Below are positions 1-13,578 of a stretch of 64,000 bases of DNA, in pieces. Every line of letters begins with the position of its first letter. The first letter of the stretch is position 1. Location of the stretch: NCBI RefSeq assembly GCF_048771995.1, contig NC_133024.1:9064001-9128000 (forward strand), read 5' to 3'. The translations under genes and the position numbers were made by a program. The DNA comes from Taeniopygia guttata. Taxonomy: Eukaryota; Chordata; Aves; Passeriformes; Estrildidae. Below the pieces are notes generated by a model. It was not told the origin of the DNA. It worked only from the letters and a program-made list of their open reading frames with translations, and made no database searches.

Positions 1-535
1 TGGTGCCAGCTGAGTTGAGCAGGGTTTAGGAATGTGTGGGCTGTTAACCCAGAAGTTTTGTGTTTGGTGTATGAATGATTCATCCCTGATCACTGAGCTC
101 TGGCAGTAGTGTGTGGTCAGACTGTAGTGAAGCGACAGCCATGCTTCAGCTGGCCTGCATGCACACAGCTCTGAGGTCCAGTGCCAGCTGCCTGTGTTGC
201 CCTCAGCAAGCAAGTTCTGATGTGAGCTGCTGCTGCTCAGTCCAGTTAGAGTGGAACAGCAAGAATGATTCAGCAGCTTCACCCTGATTTTAGTTAGAGA
301 TCACTAAGGTAATTACTGCTTTCAGTCAAAACAAAACAGTGAAAATTATTATCCATCATGTGGGCAGTGGACAACCATTTTGTCTGTTGTCACAGCTCTG
401 TGAGCTCATGTGCTTGTGGTACTTCTGTGTTTGTTCTTGCCCTTGAGCACCATCTCCCAGTGAAAGTGAAGCAGTGTGCTGCTTTCTGGGGCTTTAAAGG
501 TGCTCTGTCTGATGCCTTCTGTTCTGATCTTCCAG
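1..535 (+). other. HSPA13: HSPA13 last intron, 3' part
   Basis: The window opens inside the intron before the terminal HSPA13 exon. The stretch is non-coding and ends in a polypyrimidine-rich acceptor whose AG is at 534-535. I see no repeat in it. An open frame that runs through this intron into the exon is accidental, because it loses HSPA13 similarity upstream of 536. Confidence 0.75.
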
Positions 536-1206
536 GTAACAACAAACTTGGAGGACAGGATTTCAATCAGAGGTTGATGGTGTATATATATGATCAGCTC
601 TGTCAAACGTACGGTTCTCTGCCAACACAAAAAGAGGAGATTCACCGCCTCAGACAGGCCGTGGAAGCTGTTAAATTAAACCTGACTGTCCATGAGGCAG
701 CTACACTGAGGGTGCTGTTGACTCTGCCAGCAAACAAGCTTACAAGGGAACTTGCAAAAAGCCAGGTAAAAACAATCAGTGCGCTAAAGGGCGAGGCCTC
801 ACAAAACACAAAAGACCTGAAAAATCTTGGAGACACTTCCAAAGTAGAGGACAATTTTGTGGAGGTTGTGTTTGAAACAGAAATCTCTCGGGAGCTGTTT
901 GAGATGTTAAATAAGGACCTTTTTGAGAAGATTCTTGTGCCCATTGAAAAAGTGTTGCAGGAAGGGCACCTGCAAAAAGCAGAAGTGGATGTAATTGTGT
1001 TGGTTGGAGGCTCCACACGGATTCCCAAAATACGTGAAGTTATTCGGGACTTCTTTGGAAAGGAACCCAACACCTCTGTAGATCCCGACCTGGCAGTTGT
1101 GACGGGTGTAGCCATCCAGGCAGGAATTCTTGCTGGGTCCTGGCCTCTCCAAGTCAGTGCTATAGAAATCCCTAACAAACATTTACAGAAGACTAATTTT
1201 AACTGA
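536..1206 (+). CDS. HSPA13: HSPA13 (STCH) terminal coding exon, partial gene
   Basis: HSPA13 is a microsomal/ER-associated member of the Hsp70 family. It has the ATPase domain and lacks the usual peptide-binding domain. This exon supplies the C-terminal half. After a 2-nt split codon it reads 222 codons to TGA at 1204-1206. It starts with NNKLGGQDFNQRL, contains EEIHRLRQAVEAVKLNL, and carries the nucleotide-binding motif VGGSTRIP at 1003-1026. It ends SVDPDLAVVTGVAIQAG...EIPNKHLQKTNFN, the typical HSPA13 tail. Compared with the human protein as I remember it, the segment between the LLTL and FETEISR blocks is divergent, which is normal for this family. The frame is intact. The earlier exons lie to the left of the window. 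The gene is tail to tail with the ABCC13 relic. I am very sure of the identity and the 3' end. Confidence 0.96.
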
Positions 1207-3898
1207 AAAGAAACTCTTCTCAATTGCATTCCAGCTCTCCGAAAGGATCCATACTTATCTGACTGGTGATGGAACCTAATCTTAGCTTCATTCTATTCAG
1301 TTTTCTCCTGTTCCCATTAGGTGTTACTGGACACCTACCTGTGCTAAAGCTTCATGTTACTTTAAAGGTACAAACGAGTTCTGAAGTGTGCTGTGTTTAC
1401 TTGGAGAGAGGATATTGGATGAAAGTGTCAGTGATGACACACCCACATTTTCTTGCTAAATTTTATTAGCAAATCCCGGAGTGGTGTGTCTTTAAAGTAA
1501 AAAGGGAGTGTGACCAAAGGTTTGAGATGATGTGGTACTGAGGTATTCCTGCATCCATGTATTTACTTGGAAGGACTGTGAAGCAGCATTAATGCACAGA
1601 GCACTGGCAGTGCTTACACTTATTTACTAGACTGAGCCATTTGAGCATTTAAGCTTCTTTCCTAAAGGCATTTTGCAGCTTAAATGAGACTGAGGCATTC
1701 ACTTGATTCTTCTGCTGTTCATAACAGCATAATGGTATGCTCTGTGGCAAATTGTCCCATGGTATGCTCTGTGGCAAATTGTCCCATGATTAGGAAACTT
1801 TATTGAAAACGTAGCTCTTGCCAGTGCAGTTTCTTGGTCTCCAAGAGCTTCATTCCTGACCTGTCTGTGATGGTTAAACACAGGTGCTGCTGTTTTACCA
1901 CTGATGTTCTCCACAGAGAACGAGGGTGTATTGCCAAATATTCATACCTGCCCCAGCCTTATTTTAAAAATACAGTGATTTTATTATCTTGAAACCACAC
2001 CTGCCTGTCTTCCCTTGATTTGACCAACACAAATTTCATTATTCTGCCTTTACAAGTGTGTGATACCTTCTCCCTGAAGTACCCCAAGCCATACTGTCCT
2101 CGTGGAGAAAGTGTGGGACAGAAGGGATGGCCTGGATGAAATGTAGTTCCTGTAGCCCTAGTAAATGAAAATTGACTCAACTACTTTGTGCTTTTGAGCT
2201 CTTATGCGGTTTAAGTTTTTTCATATCACTATTTTAAACTTCACAGAGTTTTTAGCTGTCCTATTGGGAAAGAAACAGTGTTGTGTGTAACTTGGAGTTT
2301 GAGGTGACACTTCTTAGGACTCTCTTTTAGGCAAATAAATCACTATCTAAGTACCTTGAAAATGTGTTGTGAAGAGAACAAAGTTATTGATCTGAAAAAA
2401 AACCGAATTGGTGACAGTTCTCTCGTTGGAGGGATTAAGCAATTATCAACCACCAGCTGAATTCTGTTATTTGCTTGGAACTTCCTGCCAAAAAAACATG
2501 TCACTCAGCTAAGACTGGTTTCAACATCCATCATCCCAGTCTTCATCAGGTAAGCTCTAGTAACAGGTGGTTTTAAGGATGTTCTTGTCTTCTCCAGAAT
2601 AATTTTGTATTAACCTTGCTAATATAAAGTGTGGGGCTTAGATTTATTGTTTTAACCTATGACTATATTAAAATAGGCTTATTACTCTCCTGGCAGTAGG
2701 CCTGATTCATGGCACTGCCATAAATCAGTTGTGCTGATTCAGCTGTTTGCATAGCTATTGTCTAAATGCATCTTTGAAGTAATCCAATTAAAAACCTCTT
2801 AAATTGAATCAGTTGCACACAGCCATTCCATCAGCATTGTTTAACTTGACAGAGGATTCCCAAAGTACTGCTGACATCTGCTTAATTTTCCTGAGTTGAA
2901 AACCAGGATTTTTTTTTTATTTGAGGATTCTTTTTTTGCTTTGTGCCTTTTTGAAAGTGACCCCAACTAAGTCTGTATGGAACTTCCAGTAAGTAAAATG
3001 CCTGCAGTGAAAGAAGTGCCTCTTCAATGACACCATGGATGAATGCAGTACAGTCCTCAGTTGCTGCTGGGGGCCTTTGCTTTGCAGACGTAAATGTGTG
3101 TGTTCAACATCTGTACCAATTCTTTAGAGTCATTGTGGCCTTTCCTTCTGCCCTGCTGTAAGTTCATCTCAAAATCCACTGGAGTTACTGTAGGACTTTG
3201 GTCTTCATGTCTTTAATGCACCGTGTAAAACAAGCAGACCTATATAGAAACAGAACCACATCACAGAGAAGTTAAACTATTAAAAGCTTTTGCAGTTTTG
3301 GGACAAGTTAGGTAGGAGCTGTTAAAACTCTCAAAGCAAATAAATGAAGTACTTTTTTCTTTCACATCCTCCCTCACCCTGGGGGAGTTAAATCTCCTTC
3401 AGTGTTAATCTGGGAAGGGAAGAGCAGATTGTTTACTTGTAAAAATGGAATTCACAAAAGGATATTTATTCAGAGATCTATATAAGTTGGATTTTTTAGA
3501 AGAGAAGTTACTATACACTGGATATCACAATGCATCCTTATTTATTAAATTTTCTGAATTATTTATTTTGTATCTTTTAATATTGCATTTTGGCATAAAC
3601 AATTGAACTTTAAAGGCGAGTCCACTGCAGTAGGTGCATATTTCCAGGTATGCACATGGGCTACTTACCAAAAGTCTCTCTGTAAAAAAGCTGATACTTG
3701 AAGGCTGAAATATTTCTGTAATCCTTATGATTGCCTGTGGTGGTAGGTGTGTAACCAATTTCTCTAGCTAAGCCTCGTTTGGCGAATTGAAATTCTGAAA
3801 GCATCAAGAGGCCTCAACAATTGTGTGTTCCCTAATTGTTTCCCTGTGCAGATGATGAAATGCATTTTATAAATAACATTTTAGATTTTTTAAATAAA
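1207..3898 (+). other. HSPA13: HSPA13 3'UTR (extent uncertain)
   Basis: Non-coding sequence after the HSPA13 stop. Canonical AATAAA signals occur at 2334-2339 and 3893-3898, with further ones near 3342, 4970 and 5276. Any of these could end the transcript. Human HSPA13 has a long 3'UTR, so use of a distal site would not surprise. The tandem duplication at 1732-1785 lies inside this segment. The exact end needs transcript data. Confidence 0.45.
1732..1785. repeat. 27-bp perfect tandem duplication
   Basis: The 27-bp unit beginning ATGGTATGCTCTGTGG occupies 1732-1758 and is repeated base for base at 1759-1785. There are two copies and no further degenerate ones. The perfect identity suggests a recent duplication. 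It lies in the presumed HSPA13 3'UTR. Confidence 0.95.
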
Positions 3899-6769
3899 AG
3901 CAATTTCTACCCCTTGGATCTGTCTTCTTTCACTTTCTCAAGGAAATTCTGTCTTCCTCAAATTTCTTTGAAGTGTAGAAGATGAGGTGGTGTCAGCTGT
4001 GAGAGAGTTTGTACATTGTCTTGTCTTGGGGAGCTGTCAAGTCTGCAGAGCCTGAACAATTACAGTGTTTCATAAATGTGTTTCAAAGCTGGCAAAAAGC
4101 AGAAATGTGTCTCTTCCTGTGAGGGAAAGTGAGAGTTCCTCCTCACTTCTTTCTAGTTCCTCCTGTGATACTGCCAGGAAAGTGTGGAGCAAGGGCAACA
4201 AGCCGGGCTGAGGGAAGCAGCTCCTGAGAGGGTGGTGCATGTGGGATTTTCGAACTCTGTGAGGAATGAAGTGGGAGCAGGACAAAAGCAGGTTCTGCTC
4301 CATGCTCCTTCCTGTGAAAGGGAATGGCCCCTTAAGAGCCTCATTCTTCAGGTCTGCTCTGCTCCCCTGCCTGTCCCACTCTTCCTCTGAGCAGTCCCAC
4401 GGGACAAGACTGGAACCCAATTCCCAAATACCAAGGAAGCTCAGGGAATTCCTGTTTGGAGGAGGAAGGTCAGGGGTGTGTGCCAAGCTGTAGAGCTAGC
4501 ACATGACTTTGTTGTGCTGGCTGGTGCCCTGGAGTTTGGTGGGTTGAGTCAGTTCTGAACTCAGCCAAGTGGCCCTTCAGTGGTTTCCTGGAGTGAGTAT
4601 CCAACATCAGGTGTGTAAGGAGAGGCTGCAGACCCTGGCTGATGTGCTTAAGGCAAAAGCCTCTCCCTGCCCACCCTAAGCCTGTTAGGGGGTTTGCTTT
4701 GGTAAGCTATTGCTGCATGGAAGCACAGCAGGAGCATTTCCTGCTGTTTCTGCCTCCACTGCACCCCCTTTTCAGAAGTTAGAGTCAAATATGAGTGGTA
4801 CAGCTTGCTGAAAGAAAAGGAATGGCTTTGCTGACACTAGTCCAGCATTTTCTTTTCTCTCAGGCTTTGCCATTGTTCAGTCTGCAGCTCTCCCAGCTGC
4901 ATTCTGAAAGTAGCTGGAAGTGAAAGGTTTTGTCAGCCTGGCAGTAAGCACAGAAAGCTCTCCCCACAAATAAAAGTAAATAAAGTAAAAATTGCCATGC
5001 ACTGATGCCTTATTCAGACTATTTTCTTTTGCAAAAGGGATTGGTTTCTGAGGTACTGATGGCTTCCTCCCCTAGCCTACGTGCCCAAAACTTTATCTTG
5101 GGCAAGTAATTAAGATTGTACTTGATACATCAGGTATCAGTATTAAACTAATATAACAGGGCTGTACCCAGGAGCTTTATTCAGTTTGTTGGGTTTTTTA
5201 AGCAGTTGATGGGGGTCTTCTCTTAAGAGAAGATTGATTACATGGTATTAAACTTCAAGAACTTCAGGAACTGCAATAAAATGGAAACTGTTATTTATGT
5301 GGCCTACAGAAGCAAATATATTTAGCTGACACTTCAAGTAAGTGTACATAACCTTGTCTGGCTTCTGTAATTAGCATGGAGGTTTACATTAATATTTACC
5401 TGCAAAGGGGCAGCTCCACCTGACTGCATTTTTTGGGATTTTTTCACAATGGTGTTTTGTAATGCTCAATTAGATATGTAAGATATGGTTTTCAGTTTTT
5501 CAGAAATCACAGAAGGAAAACTGACTTAATGGGGCACATTTATTGCCTCAAGAACTACCTTACTTCAAGTTAAGACCAGCATGTCAAAAGTAAGATTTAT
5601 TTTTCAATTAGTCTTTACTAATGCAATAGTTTTAATATTCTTCATGAAATTCCCTGCTTCATTCTGTTGTCCCAGTGCCAGTGTGATAAAAACAAGTGAT
5701 TTGTATAAAATCAGAATTTTTAGAAACCTGTTCAATACATACAGATTTTAGCTGTAGTAAACAGCAATGCTGCAAGGAGCTCTTGAGTAAGTCAGTTGTT
5801 TTATATGGAATAAAAAACATTGCACCAATATATATATGGAATAGCAGAGATCTTGTATTTCTTTTTTAGCAATACTTTATGTTTCTGAAAAAACTACTGA
5901 AATATGTTCATTCTGCTTTAGAATTTTATTTCTTCTTGCTCAGCATATCAATAGTAGTTAAGGTTAGACTCTTCAACACCCATGGCTAAACTTTGAATCT
6001 TAAACCCAGTCTTCAGTTTTCTATTCACATTATAGTGGGCACTAGGAATGAGCCAGATTGAATGCTAAAACACTTTTTAATACTGTAAAAGTTTGGATAC
6101 TTCTTTATGTTAGCTGTAGTATGCACCTTCCAGAAATGTCCTCCTGAAAATGACCTGTCAGAAAAATTCCAGCTGGTATTCAGTACACTATTTAAGACCT
6201 ATCCCTTTGCTGCTGAAAGCTTCAATATCTGTCTCCTCAGTTTAGAGTTCTTTTATTTCAAGTGTCACCTTCCTTGCATAATTATGGGTTAATGTTTCAA
6301 AGTTAAAACTGAGTTGTTTTGCCTGAGCAAATAAAACAAAAGAATAAGCTCTCTGCACTTTAGTGAGTTTCTAATTTGTTGGGGTTTTTTTTGGTTCATT
6401 GTTTTTTGTTGGGTTTTTTTCTGATTTGATTTATTTTTCTTAATTTAAATAAATGAGCACTTTTCTACACAAATCTAATGAGGTGCTGCATGAGTTGCAA
6501 CACCATGCCCCCCCTTCTTTACACTTACTTACATACTTGAGCTGAAAATAGTCTACTCCCTTGGCTTCCCATACAGCACAGGCCATCAGAATTTATACCA
6601 CTGTGACCAGCTGGTCACCTCAAAGAAACTTGCACTACCAGAATAGTTCTACTGAGAATGACAGGAGATGTGTCATTTCCATCCTGATACCTTCTGAAGT
6701 AAATTCTTTGGAAGGATCACATAATTTTACAGTACTGGAAAATAACAGCATTAGCACTCAATTATGTAC
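3899..6769. other. HSPA13-ABCC13 interval, no gene seen
   Basis: AT-rich non-coding DNA between the tail-to-tail HSPA13 and ABCC13 loci. The last two ABCC13 exons, carrying the ABC signature, Walker B and C terminus, should lie on the - strand somewhere between here and HSPA13. Reading the reverse strand I found nothing resembling their GQRQLLCLARAL or DEATAAVD blocks. Confidence 0.6.
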
Positions 6770-6964
6770 CTGAGATTTTTATCACCTTCTGAAATCTCAT
6801 GGAGGAGTTTCTTTGGCAGTGACTGGACAAAATCCTTTAAGTCATACAGCTCCAGCACCTCCTACAGTTCAAGATCAGAGTGATTTCCAAGTGTATCCAC
6901 TTGGATATCTACTTGGATAAACCAAAAAGTGGTTTAGCAGTGTCCCAGAAAACAAGATGGGATC
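6770..6964 (-). pseudogene. ABCC13: ABCC13 relic exon: start of NBD2 DPILFSG block, broken
   Basis: On the - strand this begins DPILFSGTL in one frame and ends VLELYDLKDFVQSLPKKLLHEISEG in another. Both blocks are parts of the second nucleotide-binding domain of MRP-type (ABCC) transporters, just after the Walker A exon. Between them the sequence is degenerate and holds stop codons. The segment is 195 nt, where my alignment to MRP relatives predicts about 167, so roughly 28 nt were gained and the frame shifts. The expected AG acceptor before GATCCC reads GG (6966-6965). The 3' end still has a plausible donor (AG|GTACAT, exon end 6770). I infer a non-functional exon. Confidence 0.8.
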
Positions 6965-6970
6965 CCAAAC

Positions 6971-9170
<2,200 letters not shown>

Positions 9171-9722
9171 TTACACATTCGAAATGAAAAAAAGTTACAG
9201 ATATAGGGAATTACAAGATACAATGAATTCAGTGTCACAACTCCCAGCCCAGTGCTCTCAGAAGCTGTACAGCTCATGCCTAGTTTGGTGGGGATCCTTT
9301 CCATTTCCTCTCCCTTTTGTCCAGCACTCCTCAGCTCAAACCAATGGCTTAAAATAGGTCTCAACTGGTGTTCCTTGATCCTATGGCTGACGTTGACCAG
9401 CCCTAACCTGGCACCCTATTTCTCTGCACAAACATTCAGCAAAGTGGACAAGAGTTTTAACTTAAAATTTGTATCTTCTTCCTTAGAACTGCCAAATTAA
9501 TAAAACATTAGCTCAATATCTTACGGGGATAAGAATTTCTACATATTTCTTTAAAATACTTTTCTCATTTGTCTTTACTTTCTGCTCCACGTAACATCTT
9601 CCCTGTTCAACATCATCTTCCTGCATTTAGTATTGGAGTCTCCTTATCTGAAGTATTTTTGAAGGCGAAAGTTGGGAAACAGAATTTTACACCCCTGATT
9701 TACTTCTTATTGCACACAGTAC

Positions 9723-9865
9723 CTTCTCTTTACTTTGTGTCTGAAAGGAAACACCATTCAGGGCTAAATCAAGATCCTTCCAGTAATAAGCCTTGTAGTT
9801 AACAAACTCTGTAATTCCTTTATCAGGCCAGCTCACTGGTGGTCTTTTTGACATTATCCATGGTT
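9723..9865 (-). pseudogene. ABCC13: ABCC13 relic exon: linker before NBD2, frame still open
   Basis: After a 2-nt split codon the - strand reads PWIMSKRPPVSWPDKG, followed by 31 more codons (ITEFVNYKAYYWKDLDLALNG and VSFQTQSKEK). The pattern PW...KRPP..WP.KG followed by the aromatic Y.. region is the conserved linker leading into NBD2 of MRP-type transporters. The acceptor AG (9867-9866) and donor GT (9722-9721) are intact. The phase matches the following Walker A exon. No stop is present in its 143 nt. Confidence 0.85.
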
Positions 9866-10432
9866 CTTGGAATTAAAACATAAGCATGGGAGAAGAGTAA
9901 AAGAGAATGAAGTAATAGAAGTCCTGCTCTCAAGGGCTTTTATGCCTCTGTGCTTGACACAGGCACTACTTTCAGAAAAGCACAATAGCCAAGGCAAAGT
10001 GATTTGAAACAAATGTCTGCCCAGGCATGAGGTGAGAAAGGGTTGTGGGTCTCTCTTCTTCTCTTCCTCACTTCCCCTCTTCCCTTTTTCAAATGCTCCT
10101 CTTGGAGCACAGAGAATTCACCTGAGCTAGTTTTCACCCCATTAGTGAATTAGCTAGCTAATTCACCCCATTAGTCTGACTACAAAATCCACTGCTATGA
10201 AGGACGACAAAAAATTTAGTGGTCAAAATAGGAATAAAACTACTGTGAAACAACTAAAATGTAATGAAGAAGCTGCATATTATTCTAAAATAAAAATCCC
10301 ACCAGAAAATATTTAATAATTATTACCTGCTACCACCACTCACCAATATTAAGGTCAATCTAAGTGGTCTTTTTCTGTGCACAGAAATGAAATATTCAAA
10401 ATGAATGCTCAGCATTCAGGATGAGTGCTGAG

Positions 10433-10532
10433 CTCTTCATTGACTTGCATATTCACAAATTCTTTCAATTGAAACTGCATTGGTCTCAATTTCACATGCT
10501 CTATGCATCCAAACAGTTAGAGTCTGAATTAC
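10433..10532 (-). pseudogene. ABCC13: ABCC13 relic exon: end of TMD2, frameshifted
   Basis: The - strand reads VIQTLTVWMHRACEIETNAV, then SIERICEYA, followed by a stop. This matches the MRP segment [28 protein letters not shown] at the end of the second membrane domain. The acceptor AG (10534-10533) is present. After EYA the frame breaks; a deletion of about 2 nt would explain the shift, because a K-V-N-E-E-like tail follows in another frame. No GT donor is found at the expected position near 10433. The exon cannot be used normally. Confidence 0.75.
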
Positions 10533-10599
10533 CTGGGAAATATATACAAAAATAGGAACAAAAAATTTGCTCTACTAGAATACGACACATTAATTCAAA

Positions 10600-10705
10600 A
10601 ACCCTGATCTTAAACAACTCATAAGCTGCACGCATAATCACAGAAGCAAAAAAATGGCAGAACATGTTGGTACATCACCTGAACCTATGGTTAGAAAATC
10701 CTGGT
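10600..10705 (-). pseudogene. ABCC13: Possible ABCC13 TMD2 relic, very degenerate
   Basis: The - strand reads a broken SNHRF..., a stop, then NMFCHFFASVIM. This may correspond to the MRP block SNRWLAIRLE..GNLVVFFSALFAVI, the exon expected just upstream of the previous one. The similarity is weak and interrupted by a stop, so this is only a suggestion from order and a few matching residues. Confidence 0.25.
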
Positions 10706-10986
10706 CACAGTGTTCCTCTGAGCAGTTCTTGTCTGCTTTGAAACTGCCCAATGGTTGTTGTAATATGCACTGACATAAAAGCTCCAACTAATGGAAACTA
10801 CTTCAAGATCATCAGCAAGTGTGCTGTATGAAATGTTGAAAGGAAAAACATATATGGCTCATGTATGTACAATTATTGCACTATTCCCTCAGTAAAGCAA
10901 GCCAGCAATGTAGAACATTGGATTTGTAATGGAAGTATTGTCTCTGCCAAATTTGTCACCTTCAAGTACTGGGAATGCCTCTGCAG

Positions 10987-11060
10987 ACAGAATCAAATAA
11001 AATGGCCTGGGTTGGAAGAGACCCTTAAGATCACCTAGTTCCAAACCCCATGGTACCAAC
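10987..11060 (-). repeat. CR1 LINE 3'-end fragment
   Basis: The stretch with GGCCTGGGTTGGAAGAGACC and the following AGATCACCTAGTTCCAA is the antisense of the CR1 3' end found throughout bird genomes. It lies between ABCC13 relic exons. Similarity fades after about 11046. Confidence 0.65.
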
Positions 11061-11334
11061 TCCGTGGTTAAATATTCCCACTTCTATAGGAAAAGAGTGA
11101 GACAAACCAGCTCTGAAGGTCAGCCCTTTGGAAATGTTGTGTGCAGCTAAAGAAAGAACTGTATCAGCTGGACAACAGATAAAGGTGAATAACTGACTGT
11201 CATCACCAAGTACAGAATGCGATACTCTTGTGAGCTGGGTGGGGTGTGGATATGCCATGACAGATAATTGTCTCTATATTTTTTTAAAATTTCTATCCAT
11301 TAGTATCTGTCAGCTGTGTTTCCGAAGCTCTTAC

Positions 11335-11543
11335 CACAATGAGAATCTGGACAACAGTGGCTCCTAAGCATCACAAGATTAAAGAAAACTGGATGCTTTT
11401 GTCTATATTATACTTAATCCTGGGGCAGACTTCTTTTCTCCACTGCTTTTCAAAGTTAGGACACACTGTATGGTGAATCTCCTTCATTGAGTTCAAACAG
11501 GTCATCCCTTTCCAATGGCTCCTCATAGCCTAGAGATAGCACT
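11335..11543 (-). pseudogene. ABCC13: ABCC13 relic exon: N-terminal linker to TMD1, frameshifted
   Basis: The - strand reads VLSLGYEEPLERDDLFELNE, then GDSPY, and after a frame break VCPNFEKQWRKEV. This corresponds closely to the human ABCC13 segment LGYKRPLEREDLFEL...FEKQWRKEV, which lies between the N-terminal extension and the first membrane domain, and it is what fixes the identity as ABCC13. The break after SPY looks like a 2-nt loss or 1-nt gain. A second in-frame stop follows in the region corresponding to the start of TMD1. The acceptor AG (11545-11544) and donor GTAAGA (from 11334) persist. It sits 0.8 kb upstream of an exon that belongs about a thousand residues later. Confidence 0.82.
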
Positions 11544-11937
11544 CTGAAAGAAACAAATTCATTTGGACAGCCTGAGACACAACAGGCAAAAAAAGCAGGA
11601 CTGTTAATTCAAAATCAAATGATATAATCTAGTGCATATAAATAAACTGTGATCAAAGTAACATATGTAACCCCACAAAAGCTACAGACTAAGTTGTGGA
11701 ACATACACTTACCTTCAGTACACTGAAATTCATCTGGAGTAAGGAGAGCCCATGGAGATCGTCACATCTGAACAGGGGGTTCTGAGGAACTTTTATAGCT
11801 CAGAATCTGTCTAAATTTCTGATTCCATACTTCTTTACCAAAAAATATACGGTTCATAAAAAGACGTGTGGTATCATTATCCACTTACTTACTATTCTGA
11901 TCTGGAATAAAACACCTTTTTATCACAGGAGTGCACT
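11544..11937. other. Upstream flank of ABCC13 relic
   Basis: Non-coding. A donor-like GTAAGTG occurs on the - strand near 11716, but the sequence before it does not resemble a known ABCC13 exon and contains a stop in the best frame. Confidence 0.4.
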
Positions 11938-12240
11938 ATCATTGAATCCCAGATTCATTTAAGAAAAGACCCTTAAGATGATATAACACTACCAAGTTTA
12001 CCATTAAGGATACCCCTGAGCGCCATGACTACACATCTTTTAAATACCTCTAGGGATGGTGACTCATTACATTGCAACTCATCTTCAAGCAAAGTAAACC
12101 ACATTACACTGCTGGGTTTCAGCACAAATACAGTGAAAATTTCCTCACAGCAGACCTTAATCTGTTAAATTTTTCTTTTAATGAAGTGCTTTTATCCACT
12201 TCAGTATGAACAAAAACTTAACCTGGTCTTAAAAATGGCA
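11938..12240 (-). repeat. CR1 LINE 3' region, degenerate
   Basis: Antisense CR1 sequence. It begins with a degenerate copy of the 3' tail (GAATCCCAGATTC, AAGACCCTTAAGATGAT), then ACATCTTTTAAATACCTCTA and AGGGATGGTGACTCA, which are landmarks of the CR1 3' region. Many substitutions indicate an old copy. Confidence 0.75.
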
Positions 12241-13286
12241 GAACAGGGCTGAAGAATACACTGAGCCTAAAGAACCACAACAGAAACACAGGTATTTGGA
12301 ATTTTTGATAAACATGTCAGCTTTGTAACAATACAAAGCAAACTGTGCAATACCATTTTTGAGGTGGGGAAAATGCAAAAGGATTAATGTTGACAATGCA
12401 CTTTGACTTTAAGACCATCCCAAACATCTTGGGGTCTACCAGAGACACATGCACGGACACTGGAGTGTGCATCCACAACCTCCCTGTAGTCACTTCACAA
12501 CCAGTTTCGGTTGTTTTGGTTTCTGTTTTGTTTTTTTTTTCTTTTGCTAGCCATTGTAGAATTAGTTAAGAGATACAAAGTGTAGCCTGACTTGAAAATT
12601 TTGGTGGATACTATGACATAGAGAATGCTTCTATGCCATACAGAAACAGTGCACTGCCGAACTTTCCAGAAAAACTGAACATTTGTATTTATGGTCTAAA
12701 ATGTAAGGACTGGTAAATACAAAGGTGAACTCCTAACTTCAGCAGGGCCAGAGTTTAAGTGAATTCTCTGAATCCTTGAAACAATCTGATTGTTTTGAGT
12801 TAGCTGATTAATAGTAAATACTAGTTTCAATTATCTGTAGAAATAAGAATATTTAATAAAGCAGGAAACAGTTCTAACACTTTTCACATGTTTTTTCCCA
12901 TTCATTTTGAAATTTTTGAAGCATGTGTATCATCTGCCCCAAATAATTTTTCAAATAAAAAAATGGTAAAAATCAGTAATGGTCACAAGCCATAACATAC
13001 AAAATTGTTGAAATAAAAAAAAATTATTAATATAAGCATATTAAGTGATAGGAAGTTGCAAGACTTGATAGAGTTGAACTTTCAGGTCCTATTTTTGGTG
13101 GAAAATTTCCCAAGGAGCAGAGGAAGTTCTGGTGCATGGGAGCAGGTGAGTGACAATAACACCTTTGTGGCCTGCCATAAAAGAGGCAGGAAAATAAGCA
13201 TGAAATTGCCTACCTGGAGAATACCTTACATGTATTACAGAATATTTTTTCTGGAGATCTAGAAAGCGGCTTTATTGCCACTGTTA
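12241..13286. other. Non-coding, nothing recognised
   Basis: AT-rich DNA with no exon-like blocks, no repeat family I recognise and no RNA gene. Confidence 0.5.
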
Positions 13287-13578
13287 AATAATTGTCGGTC
13301 TCAGATTCAGTCAAAAAGAGAAATGGTAAGTTTCTAACCAGGCAGGAACCTGGGAATCTGTTGGAAAATAATGTAAATAAGAGGTTTATCTCTTATTTGT
13401 TCACACTGTTTATAGTTAAGCTCTATCACTGTCTGTCAGGAAGTCTGCACCAATGGTGTGGGTTGTTTTCACTTCAGGACCAATGGAATTGGTCCTCACA
13501 AAGCTCTGTATAAAAGAGCGGTGCATTTGAATAAACCAGAGTTTTCTTTCCAATCCTGCCTCAACAGCGTCAAATAAT
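13287..13578 (+). mobile_element. Solo LTR of an endogenous retrovirus, 280 bp, with 6-bp target duplication
   Basis: The LTR runs 13293-13572, starting TGTCGGTCTCAG and ending CAGCGTCA. It is bracketed by the perfect 6-bp direct repeat AATAAT (13287-13292 and 13573-13578). Inside are two CCAAT boxes (13450-13454 and 13480-13484), a TATAAAA box (13509-13515) and an AATAAA signal (13530-13535), in the order of a retroviral promoter and polyadenylation region. A 6-bp duplication is typical of the ERVK (class II) group. No internal retroviral genes are present, so it is the product of LTR-LTR recombination. Confidence 0.85.

Noticed and set aside
358..535. Open frame running into the HSPA13 exon from an upstream ATG at 358
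   Set aside because: The part before 536 has no HSPA13 similarity, and a good splice acceptor ends at 535. It is intron.
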